DNA of 51,410 nt from Parcubacteria group bacterium (GTDB lineage: Bacteria > Patescibacteriota > JABMPQ01): assembly GCA_013202585.1 (NCBI GenBank), contig JABMPQ010000039.1:1-51410 (forward strand), in the 5' to 3' direction. Each line of letters opens with the position of its first letter. The first letter of the stretch is position 1. The translations under genes and the position numbers were made by a program. Under the pieces are notes generated by a model, which was given only the letters and a program-made list of their open reading frames with translations, had not been told where the DNA came from and searched no databases. Positions 1 to 7,638 of the stretch are shown here, in pieces.

Positions 1-51
1 ATAGTAATCCTTCTAGACAGAAAAGCTTGTTCAGAGTAGATTTAGAGCTAG

Positions 52-106
52 ACATGGTAGTTGTTATTAGGGATTAGTCACTTTTTGCCTAATTAGACTA
101 CCATGT
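52..106. terminator. 55-bp imperfect palindrome, probable terminator of an upstream gene
   Basis: The outer arms ACATGGTAG (52-60) and CTACCATGT (98-106) pair perfectly, and the inner TTAGG/CCTAA words can extend the stem. A short T run follows (TTTTAG). It lies between whatever precedes the window and the rnpB promoter. A terminator is the simplest reading, but the T tract is weak and the upstream gene is not visible. Confidence 0.45.
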
Positions 107-148
107 TTTAGTTATGCACCACCCAAATTGGTGAAGAGCCTGTTTGAG

Positions 149-177
149 TTGACTTTTGCCACGAATCCTGTTACTAT
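149..177 (+). promoter_or_regulatory. sigma-70-type promoter of rnpB
   Basis: TTGACT at 149-154 and TACTAT at 172-177 are separated by 17 bases. The expected transcription start falls about 6 bases after the -10 box, which coincides with the first base of the RNase P RNA P1 helix at 183. Confidence 0.75.
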
Positions 178-182
178 GTCCC

Positions 183-620
183 AGTCCAAGCAAACGAGAT
201 GATCGCCTATTGTAGCTGAAAGGCTGCAGTGGGAGGAAAGTCCGAGCACCATCAAAAATGGCAGTTGCTAACGGCAACCGAAAGAAAGGTAATTAGGAGT
301 CCCGCGGACTTGTGATTAGCTTGAATTTTAGGGAAACCTCGACAGCAGTCGTGGTCCCGTACTATCTCAATAGGATAGACACGGGAGTGCCGCAGAGACA
401 ATACTACCCCGCTAAGCGGGGCAAAGGTGAAAAGAAACGGGATGTTTTTCATGAAAGCTACCCGTTTGGCCTCATGGTGACATGAGTGCCTGGTAAACCC
501 TGCCTGGTGCAAGACCAAATTATCGGTCGCTTGACCCTGCTAGCAATAGTAGGGCTAGATAGATGATCATCCTGAACGCTCAGCGTTCAGACGAAACTCG
601 GCTTATTGTTTGCTTGGACT
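183..620 (+). ncRNA. rnpB: RNase P RNA, bacterial type A
   Basis: This is the catalytic RNA that trims the 5' leader of pre-tRNAs. The P4-region signature GAGGAAAGTCCGAGC lies near 231-246. A second conserved block containing GGTGCAAGACCAAAT lies near 507-521, and the 3' signature ACTCGGCTTA ends near 605. The ends are set by a 13-bp P1 helix: 183-195 pairs with 608-620. A run of four T follows directly and may help end transcription. An antisense reading frame over 252-518 has no support. The next gene's candidate promoter overlaps the 3' end of this RNA. Confidence 0.95.
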
Positions 621-634
621 TTTTGGTATATACT
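606..634 (+). promoter_or_regulatory. candidate promoter of the sugar transferase gene
   Basis: TTGTTT (606-611) and TATACT (629-634) are 17 bases apart. The -35 box lies inside the last helix of rnpB, so the two transcription units are packed with no spare sequence. The -35 match is only moderate. Confidence 0.45.
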
Positions 635-663
635 TATACCCAAGTACAAAGTAATATCCCCCG

Positions 664-2046
664 ATGAAAAAATCCGAATTAGCTTTTACCGCTGCGTTGG
701 TTCCCGTTGATTTCTTGATGATAATTTTGGCGGCAGTCATCACCTACTTTATTCGTTTTTCTGATCGAGTAGTGGAGATTTGGCCGGTGCAGTTTAATTT
801 ACCTTTGCGTCAGTATCTTTTACTGGCAATAGTAGTCACTCCCGTTTGGCTGCTTATTTTCGCCTTGCTGGGTCTTTATAACCCCAAGAAAAAGCGTCGG
901 CTAGTTGATGACTTATATAGCGTTTTTGTGGGAGTATCCACCGGAGTAATGGGAATCGTGTTATATATATTTTTACGAGCGGAACTTTTTTCCTCTCGTT
1001 TTTTGGTATTAGTGACTTGGTTGCTAGCAATAATTCTAATAGTGCTAGGTCGATCACTAATTCGTTGGCTACAGCACCGATTGTATAAATATAACTACGG
1101 GGTGCATCGAGTCGTGTTAATTGGTGATACTTCAGCTGCTAGACACATCAAAGATAGTTTCCAAAACCCACTGGCTGGTTATAAGATAGTGGGTATATTA
1201 GATGAAGTAAACGGCGACACGTTGCAAAAACTGGAGCAATTATCACGAGATCAAGGCGTGGATGAAATTATTCAGACAGATCCGGCCATTCCTAAAATCA
1301 AGGTTCTGGAGCTAATTGACTTTGCTGATGAGCGCAAAATTGACATGAAGTACATTCCTGACCTATTTGGCACGGAGGCTACTAATATAGAAGTAAGAGC
1401 GGTAGCGGGCTTTCCCCTGGTAGAATTTCGACGAACACCTCTAGATGGCTGGGGAAAGATCATTAAACGGATCATTGATGTAGTGGGCGCGACATTAGGA
1501 TTGATATTTTTACTGCCTTTATTTGTGGCTGTTGCCATTACTATTAAATTAAATACGCCAGGGACGGTATTAGTCAGATTAAAGCGAGTAGGCAGAGATG
1601 GTGAATTTGATATGTTCAAATTCCGCTCGATGGTTAAAGATGCGCACAAAATGAAAAAAGACCTGCTCAAGTTTAGTGAGCGTCAGGGTCCGTTATTTAA
1701 AATGAAAAATGATCCGCGTATTACTCGGGTAGGTAGGTTCTTACGCAAAACTAGGATCGATGAACTGCCTCAGTTGTTAAATGTGCTCAAGGATGACATG
1801 AGCTTGATTGGTCCGCGTCCCCACGAGCCAGAAGAGGTAGCGCAATATCAGAAACATCAGCGAAAAGTATTAGCTATTAAGCCGGGCATGACTGGCATGG
1901 GGCAGGTGAGTGGTGCTTCGGATCTCTCTTTTGCTGAAGAAGTAAAGCTAGATACTTATTATATCGAAAATTGGGCGCTAAAAATGGATTTGCAGATTTT
2001 ATTGCGTACTGTCAAGATTGTTTTGCAAGCGGAAGCCGCCCATTAG
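664..2046 (+). CDS. polyprenyl-phosphate sugar-1-phosphate transferase (WbaP/CpsE-like)
   Basis: The 460-aa membrane protein should transfer a sugar-1-phosphate from a nucleotide sugar to undecaprenyl phosphate, the first step of a surface polysaccharide or glycan. Hydrophobic segments near residues 10-31, 51-72, 83-105 and 112-132 precede a Rossmann-like region starting near 147 (VVLIGDTSAAR). A further membrane segment near 270-296 precedes the C-terminal catalytic domain, which has FKFRSMVKDA, RKTRIDELPQLLNVLK, SLIGPRPHEPEE and KPGMTGMGQVSG, the classic motif set of the bacterial sugar transferase family. Length and domain order are normal for the long form of the family. The sugar cannot be read from sequence. 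It stands alone between the rnpB promoter region and a terminator. Confidence 0.9.
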   Translation: MKKSELAFTAALVPVDFLMIILAAVITYFIRFSDRVVEIWPVQFNLPLRQYLLLAIVVTPVWLLIFALLGLYNPKKKRRLVDDLYSVFVGVSTGVMGIVLYIFLRAELFSSRFLVLVTWLLAIILIVLGRSLIRWLQHRLYKYNYGVHRVVLIGDTSAARHIKDSFQNPLAGYKIVGILDEVNGDTLQKLEQLSRDQGVDEIIQTDPAIPKIKVLELIDFADERKIDMKYIPDLFGTEATNIEVRAVAGFPLVEFRRTPLDGWGKIIKRIIDVVGATLGLIFLLPLFVAVAITIKLNTPGTVLVRLKRVGRDGEFDMFKFRSMVKDAHKMKKDLLKFSERQGPLFKMKNDPRITRVGRFLRKTRIDELPQLLNVLKDDMSLIGPRPHEPEEVAQYQKHQRKVLAIKPGMTGMGQVSGASDLSFAEEVKLDTYYIENWALKMDLQILLRTVKIVLQAEAAH

Positions 2047-2074
2047 ATTGTTTTCCAGTCGGCCAAATTAGACC

Positions 2075-2108
2075 AAAAACTCCAAAAATTGTAAATGGAG
2101 TTTTTGTT
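2075..2108 (+). terminator. Rho-independent terminator after the sugar transferase gene
   Basis: AAAAACTCCA (2075-2084) pairs with TGGAGTTTTT (2096-2105), followed by more T. The loop is 11 bases. Confidence 0.7.
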
Positions 2109-2158
2109 TAATATAAGGGCAATACAGTCAGCTAGGTGCTAAATTTAGCCAAAACCCC

Positions 2159-2247
2159 TTGACGATAAACGAAAAACTGATATTATGTCATGATCATTCA
2201 GAAAAGGCAAAATTGATGTTGACAATGTTGAGAGTTTGTGATACACT
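2159..2247 (+). promoter_or_regulatory. two tandem promoter candidates for the sigma4/HARE regulator gene
   Basis: The first candidate is TTGACG (2159-2164), 16 bases, TATTAT (2181-2186). The second is TTGACA (2219-2224), 17 bases, TACACT (2242-2247). Both face the gene at 2307 and both are close to consensus. Two starts would give the regulator alternative promoters, but no transcript data are available. Confidence 0.6.
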
Positions 2248-2306
2248 CTGATAAGAAGATAAGTTAGACGTATTAATAAATTGTTTAATATAAAGAAAGT
2301 AAACCA

Positions 2307-3389
2307 ATGACTAATCAGATAAATAATAACCCTAACAGTCAAGTGGAAGTGCAGGTGCTTCCCACCGATTTTGTGTTCAAACTAATTTCTAGTTTAAAGC
2401 CTAGAACCAAAGATATTTTGGTTAAACGCTTTGGATTAGACAGTGATCGTCGTCAGACGCTGGAAGAGATTGGTAAGAATCATGATATTACCAGGGAGCG
2501 GGTTCGACAAATTGAGTCAGCTGCTCTTAAGGATTTACAAAAAGGAAATAAGATAGAAGCGATTGAGCCCTGTGAGTCACTGTTGAAATCAGTTATCGCT
2601 GAACATGGTCAGGTTATGGAGCATAATCATTTGGTAGATACTTTTATAGAGAAAATATCACCAGCTGAAACTAATGGCAATGTAGTCGATTTTATTTTAA
2701 ATCTCAGCAATAAGTTCGATTGTCATGACAATACAGAGCATACTTATAAGGCCTGGGGGGCAAAAGGCGGCTCCATTGAAATACCACAAAAGGTTATTGA
2801 GGCTGCTCACCAAGTGTTAAAAAAGCAAAACAAGCCTCTACAAGAGCCAGAAATCGTAAAACATCTTTTGCAACACGAAACAGTTCAGAAACACGATGTC
2901 TCTGACCCTAAACACGTTCAATCTTATCTGAAATTAGGCAAGAAAATGCTAAAAAACCCATTTGATGAATGGGGATTTACTAGCTGGAATGAAATAGTAC
3001 CTAAGGGCGTGAAAGATAAAGCTTTTCTAGTACTCAAAAAGAACAAAGAGCCTCTCCACTTCAAAGAAATCACGGACAATATCAATAAAATAAGCTTTGG
3101 GGGTCGGCAGGCGATTCCTCAAACTGTGCATAATGAGCTGATTAAGGATGAACGTTTTGTCTTAGTTGGTCGCGGTATTTATGGACTAACTGAATGGGGA
3201 TATAGTTCAGGTACAGTAGCTGATGTGGTAGGACACGTCTTGAAAGAAGCCGGAAAACCAATGGCCAAAGACGAAATTATTTCTAAGGTTTTAGAGCAAA
3301 GAATAGTCAAACGTAATACAGTGGCCTTAGCTTTGCAAAATACGAAACGTTTCCAACGAGTTGATAAGCAATCTTATACTCTAGCCTAA
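2307..3389 (+). CDS. sigma-70 region 4 / HARE-HTH domain transcription regulator
   Basis: The N-terminal part (about residues 25-80) is a sigma-70 region 4 helix-turn-helix, with TLEEIGKNHDITRERVRQIE at 51-70 closely matching the -35-reading motif. There is no region 2 or 3, so it cannot act alone as a normal sigma factor. The remainder holds two or three winged-helix HARE-HTH-like modules, as in the RNA polymerase delta subunit: about 160-230 (uncertain), 235-296 (ending GRGIYGLTEWG) and 303-358. The likely role is an RNA polymerase-associated or -35-binding regulator; that is inference. It sits alone behind two candidate promoters and has no Shine-Dalgarno sequence. Confidence 0.75.
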   Translation: MTNQINNNPNSQVEVQVLPTDFVFKLISSLKPRTKDILVKRFGLDSDRRQTLEEIGKNHDITRERVRQIESAALKDLQKGNKIEAIEPCESLLKSVIAEHGQVMEHNHLVDTFIEKISPAETNGNVVDFILNLSNKFDCHDNTEHTYKAWGAKGGSIEIPQKVIEAAHQVLKKQNKPLQEPEIVKHLLQHETVQKHDVSDPKHVQSYLKLGKKMLKNPFDEWGFTSWNEIVPKGVKDKAFLVLKKNKEPLHFKEITDNINKISFGGRQAIPQTVHNELIKDERFVLVGRGIYGLTEWGYSSGTVADVVGHVLKEAGKPMAKDEIISKVLEQRIVKRNTVALALQNTKRFQRVDKQSYTLA

Positions 3390-3455
3390 ATTTATCTCTT
3401 CTCTCTGCTAACGAGGTGTTATATAATACAAAAATAAAGGCATTAATCTTGATTT

Positions 3456-4730
3456 GTGTTTGACGAGTTACCACCACTTGATTTTTTTAGTTATTTGTAC
3501 GAATTTTGGTACATGTTTTTTTCTGTTATTCGGAAAGTGTGGTGGTTAGTTATTCCAGGGTTCATGGCCGTTGTATATTACGTTTGGCTTAGTCTTAAAC
3601 GGATAAAGTATATTCGTTCCATCGAATATATACTTATAGCTATTAGTGTTCCTGAAGACAACGAGAAAAACCCAAAATCGATGGAAGAGGTTTTGAATGG
3701 CCTGTGGACAATTTATTCGCCACCAAATTTGAAAGAAATATTTCTCGAGGGTGAAAGGCAAAAAACATTTAGTCTGGAGATTGTTAGCGTTGCTGGTCAG
3801 GTCCGCTTTATTATTCGGGTGCCGACCATTTTAAGAGATCATGTCGAGGCTAACGTTTATGCCCAATATCCAGAAGCAGAAATTTCGGAAGTGGAGGATT
3901 ATGCGCCATTCATTCCCAGTAAATTTCCCAATGATCAGTACGATATGGTGGGGGTGGAATGGAAGCTGGCCAGAGAAGACGCTTATCCGATCCGGACTTA
4001 TAAACATTTTTTGGATGATATCAGCGAAGAGAAGTTCATTGATCCCCTTTCTAATGCCCTAGAAGTGATGAGTAGAATTGGCGATGGAGAACAAATCTGG
4101 TATCAGTTTATTCTCCGTCCAGTCAGTGATAAGTGGAAAAAAGAGGGTGATAAACTTGTCGATAAACTTATCAAGCGAAAGGGGAAACCGTATAATCCTT
4201 TGTTTTTAAAAGGGGTACAAACAGCGGTGAGCACTATCGAGCCAGCTGACGCAGCTCAAGGCAAAACAAATACTAAGGATCCTCCGCCCAGTGAAATGTT
4301 GTTTTTATCACCGGGCGAGCAAGATGCAGTTAAAGCTATTCAGGAGAATATTAGCAAAGGTGGCTTTCAAGTAAAAGTTCGGACGTTATATTTAGGACGT
4401 AAGGATGTATTTAATAAAAAGCGAATTGGTTTTCCTATGATGGGGACCTTTAAAGGTTTTAATTCTAATAATCTTAATTCTTTCAAGCCCCATAGAAAAT
4501 ACTGGACCTTTATCTCTTATTGGAAGAAAACCCGTATTCCTCCCCGTCAAACCAATTTAATTCGTCGTTATCAGTCACGTGACATTGATGCTGGAGCCCA
4601 GCCGTTTATCATGAGCGTAGAAGAGATCGCTACGGTATTCCACTTTCCTTATATCACAGTCAAGTCGCCAGCCGTGGTTACGGCCGAGGCTGGTAAAGGA
4701 ATGCCACCGGGTGATTTGCCGATGGAGTAA
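3456..4730 (+). CDS. conserved membrane protein paired with a VirD4-like ATPase
   Basis: The 424-aa protein has an aromatic-rich hydrophobic N-terminus (about residues 10-47, one or two membrane spans) followed by a long soluble region. I recognise the arrangement, a membrane protein directly ahead of a VirD4/TraD-like ATPase, as frequent in Patescibacteria, but not a defined activity. The start shown is GTG, because no ATG lies in a sensible place; AAAGG at 3436-3440 is rather far upstream, so the start is uncertain. The next gene begins 12 bases after the stop, so the two are probably co-transcribed and their products probably work together at the membrane. Function in DNA or protein transfer is inference. 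Confidence 0.65.
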   Translation: MFDELPPLDFFSYLYEFWYMFFSVIRKVWWLVIPGFMAVVYYVWLSLKRIKYIRSIEYILIAISVPEDNEKNPKSMEEVLNGLWTIYSPPNLKEIFLEGERQKTFSLEIVSVAGQVRFIIRVPTILRDHVEANVYAQYPEAEISEVEDYAPFIPSKFPNDQYDMVGVEWKLAREDAYPIRTYKHFLDDISEEKFIDPLSNALEVMSRIGDGEQIWYQFILRPVSDKWKKEGDKLVDKLIKRKGKPYNPLFLKGVQTAVSTIEPADAAQGKTNTKDPPPSEMLFLSPGEQDAVKAIQENISKGGFQVKVRTLYLGRKDVFNKKRIGFPMMGTFKGFNSNNLNSFKPHRKYWTFISYWKKTRIPPRQTNLIRRYQSRDIDAGAQPFIMSVEEIATVFHFPYITVKSPAVVTAEAGKGMPPGDLPME

Positions 4731-4742
4731 TCTATATTATCA

Positions 4743-6329
4743 ATGGGAAACCAAAACCCACAATCAGACGTTACCTTATTCGGCGAAACCAACTTCCGTG
4801 GTCAGAGTCGCCGTTTTGGTATTAAGGTAGACGATCGTCGGCGGCACATGTATGTGGTTGGAAAAACGGGCATGGGCAAAACGACCATGATGGAGAATAT
4901 GGTGATTTCTGACATTAAAGCTGGCAATGGGGTCTGCGTGGTTGATCCCCATGGCGAGTTTGCTGACAAAATGCTTGATTATGTTCCGGCCGATCGGATC
5001 AACGACGTTGTCTATTTTAATCCGGGTGATGTTGATAATCCGATTGCTTTTAATGTGATGGAGAATATTGATCCTGACCATAAGCATTTGGTGGCTTCAG
5101 GACTGCTGGGTGTATTCAAAAAGATCTGGGCTGATTCTTGGGGTCCGCGTTTGGAATATGTTTTGCGCAATACTATCCTCGCTTTGATGGATTATCCGGG
5201 CAGCACTTTGCTCGGTATCATGAAAATGCTGACAGATAAAGCTTTTCGCAATAAAGTGATCAAGAAGGTGCAGGACCCAGTTGTAAAGTCTTTTTGGGTG
5301 GATGAATTTTCCAAGTATCCTGATAAATTCATGACAGAGGCGATTGCTCCGATCCAGAATAAGGTTGGACAATTCTTATCAATTTCCTTGATTAGAAATA
5401 TTGTCGGGCAGTCTAAGTCAACTCTGGATATGCGTGACATCATGGATAATCGGAAAATATTATTGCTTAATTTAGCTAAAGGAAGAGTAGGTGAGGATGC
5501 CTCGGCTCTTTTTGGAGCGATGGTGATTACCAAGGTTCAGCTGGCAGCGATGAGTCGAGTTGATATACCCGAGGAGGAACGAGCCGACTTTTATCTTTAC
5601 GTTGATGAATTCCAGAATTTTGCCACCGAGAGTTTCGCTGATATCCTGTCTGAAGCGCGTAAGTATCATCTAGATTTGATAATGGCTCACCAGTATATTG
5701 ATCAGCTAGCCGAGGAAGTTCGCTATGCTGTCTTTGGTAATGTCGGCACTATTGTCTGTTTTCGAATTGGAGCAGCCGACGCCGAAGTGCTAGTTAAGGA
5801 ATTTGAACCAGTTTTTGATGAAACTGACCTAGTCAATCTAACTAAATTTCATGTGTATCTGAAGTTGATGATAGAGGGAGTGGCTAGTCAGGCTTTTTCA
5901 GCCACGACGTTACCGCCGCTATGGGATACTGAGGGTAACAGAGATAAAATTGTTGAAATCTCTCGCGAGCGCTATGCTAAAAAGCGAGACGTAGTTGAAG
6001 ACAAAATTGCGCGGTGGAGTGGGGTAATGGATGATGATGAGAAATCTTCGGCGCGATCTTCTGGCAGATCAAGTAGTGGTCGTTCTTCCAGTCAGAGCGA
6101 CGGTCGTTCCTCTAGCCAGAGTAGTGGTCGATCTTCTCAATCTCGAGCTAAGCCAGAAGATAAATCTCACCAACCATTCAAGAAAGCTTTTGCCACTGCT
6201 CTCAAGGGCGCAGATACAGCTAGCGCGGGAAAAAATAGTAGACAGACTGCCAGACCCCCGCGGAATAAGAGCAGAAATTCAGGAGTAAAACCAGGGCAGG
6301 TAGTAAAGGTTAACAACCAGAGCCGGTAA
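4743..6329 (+). CDS. VirD4/TraD-like (HerA/FtsK-superfamily) membrane-coupling ATPase
   Basis: The protein carries a Walker A motif GKTGMGKTT at residues 40-48, a DPHGEF motif just after it, and a Walker B-like strand YLYVDEFQNF near 283-292, followed by a sensor-like region (LIMAHQYIDQL). This is the layout of type IV secretion coupling proteins and HerA-like translocases. It has no membrane span of its own; the preceding gene probably supplies one. The last 100 residues are a low-complexity Ser/Arg/Gln-rich tail with SSGRSS repeats, likely disordered. No relaxase, VirB4 or pilus gene is nearby, so a classical conjugation role is not supported by context. Its stop codon overlaps the mnmA start (TAATG). 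Confidence 0.8.
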   Translation: MGNQNPQSDVTLFGETNFRGQSRRFGIKVDDRRRHMYVVGKTGMGKTTMMENMVISDIKAGNGVCVVDPHGEFADKMLDYVPADRINDVVYFNPGDVDNPIAFNVMENIDPDHKHLVASGLLGVFKKIWADSWGPRLEYVLRNTILALMDYPGSTLLGIMKMLTDKAFRNKVIKKVQDPVVKSFWVDEFSKYPDKFMTEAIAPIQNKVGQFLSISLIRNIVGQSKSTLDMRDIMDNRKILLLNLAKGRVGEDASALFGAMVITKVQLAAMSRVDIPEEERADFYLYVDEFQNFATESFADILSEARKYHLDLIMAHQYIDQLAEEVRYAVFGNVGTIVCFRIGAADAEVLVKEFEPVFDETDLVNLTKFHVYLKLMIEGVASQAFSATTLPPLWDTEGNRDKIVEISRERYAKKRDVVEDKIARWSGVMDDDEKSSARSSGRSSSGRSSSQSDGRSSSQSSGRSSQSRAKPEDKSHQPFKKAFATALKGADTASAGKNSRQTARPPRNKSRNSGVKPGQVVKVNNQSR

Positions 6330-7414
6330 TGACTAAAAACAGTAATAAAGTAGCGGTGGCCATGTCGGGAGGGGTAGACTCTTCGGTGGCGGCCGCTCTT
6401 TTACAAAAAGCAGGCTATGAAGTAACGGGCTTTTTTATGTATTTCTGGCATGATGAGCGGGCGGAGCAGCCAGTTAATCGTTGTTGTTCGAGTGAATCTG
6501 AACAACAAGCGAGAGCAGTAGCCAAGCAGTTAGCGATCCCCTTTTATACCTTGGATTTTAAAAATGAGTTCAAGCGGCAAGTGGTGGATGATTTTTTGGC
6601 AGGATATCAGCAGTTATCCACTCCTAATCCGTGCGTGGTTTGTAACCGCGAGATAAAATTTGGCCGACTGCTTGATAAAGTGAGAGAGCTGGGATTTGAT
6701 TATCTAGCTACTGGACATTACGTGGGGAAGCGTCAGGAAGAGGGTAAGTATAAACTTTTTAAGGCTAAGGACGTTAAAAAAGATCAATCGTATTTCTTGT
6801 ATAATTTAAATCAAAAACAGCTTAAGCATTTATTATTTCCGCTGGGAAAATACACAAAAAGTCAGGTTAGAAAGATAGCCGCGAAACTTGATTTACTAGT
6901 AGCAAAATCAAAAGAAAGTCAGGATGTTTGCTTTGTCGGTGATAGTGTAGATGGTTTTCTCACTCGCAACTTGGGCGCAGGTAAGGAAGGCCCCATTATT
7001 GACACAGATGGTCAAGAGCTAGGAAGACATGAAGGTTTACGAGCTTACACTATTGGTCAGCGGAAGGGGATAAAGATTGGCGGCAGTGGACCTTATTATG
7101 TGCTTGATCGTGATTTTGCCAAAAATATCCTAATCGTAACGAGTGATAAGCAGGACAAAAGACTGTATTCAGTTGTGGTAAATTTCTCTAAGGCTAGTTG
7201 GGTAGATAGTGAAGAGTCATCCTTGCCTCTAGCAGCTGAAGCGGTAGTGCGGTATAATACAAAACCAGTGGAGGCAAAGATTGTCGAGAAGGACGGAGAA
7301 ATCTATCGAGCCCAGTTGGAGATTCCCCAGCGAGCAGTGATGCCGGGACAATCGATTGTATTTTATCAGGACGATGAATTATTAGGCGGAGGAGTAATTA
7401 AAGAAGTTAAATAA
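6329..7414 (+). CDS. mnmA: tRNA-specific 2-thiouridylase MnmA
   Basis: MnmA adds sulfur to U34 of tRNAs for Lys, Glu and Gln. The ATP-binding PP-loop SGGVDS is at residues 13-18. The two catalytic cysteines are visible: one in NPCVVCNREIKFG (about 101-104) and the partner in SQDVCFVGD (about 200). The C-terminal beta domain begins after YTIGQRKG. Length (361 aa) is normal. The start overlaps the stop of the ATPase gene by one base, so it lies in the same transcription unit. The island downstream carries a tRNA-Gln(TTG), one of the substrates of this enzyme. Confidence 0.96.
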   Translation: MTKNSNKVAVAMSGGVDSSVAAALLQKAGYEVTGFFMYFWHDERAEQPVNRCCSSESEQQARAVAKQLAIPFYTLDFKNEFKRQVVDDFLAGYQQLSTPNPCVVCNREIKFGRLLDKVRELGFDYLATGHYVGKRQEEGKYKLFKAKDVKKDQSYFLYNLNQKQLKHLLFPLGKYTKSQVRKIAAKLDLLVAKSKESQDVCFVGDSVDGFLTRNLGAGKEGPIIDTDGQELGRHEGLRAYTIGQRKGIKIGGSGPYYVLDRDFAKNILIVTSDKQDKRLYSVVVNFSKASWVDSEESSLPLAAEAVVRYNTKPVEAKIVEKDGEIYRAQLEIPQRAVMPGQSIVFYQDDELLGGGVIKEVK

Positions 7415-7418
7415 AATT

Positions 7419-7634
7419 ATGGCTTATTTCAACGACCCGCAAAAAAGAATTCAAGAAGCGATAGATGACCTCCGGGAAGATATTGGCAAACGAGAGAAAG
7501 AAGTTAGAGGGTTAAAAAAAGATATTAGTGATTTGGAAAGAAAAAAAGAATTACTCGAAGGTGAGCTAGAAGAACTGTATACGAACGAAAAAAGATTGGA
7601 GAAAGATGCGACTAGAATGAAGTTACAAAGTTAG
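7419..7634 (+). CDS. small coiled-coil protein of unknown function
   Basis: The 71-aa protein is highly charged and predicted to be almost entirely alpha-helical coiled coil from about residue 8 to 66, with heptad-like Leu/Ile spacing and many Lys/Glu. It has no Cys and no membrane segment. It lies 4 bases after mnmA and 4 bases before alaS, so it is very probably translated from the same mRNA. I do not recognise a family. Confidence 0.6.
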   Translation: MAYFNDPQKRIQEAIDDLREDIGKREKEVRGLKKDISDLERKKELLEGELEELYTNEKRLEKDATRMKLQS

Positions 7635-7638
7635 AAAC

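Noticed and set aside
252-518. 88-codon minus-strand reading frame
   Set aside because: It lies antisense within rnpB and has no ribosome site or recognisable sequence.
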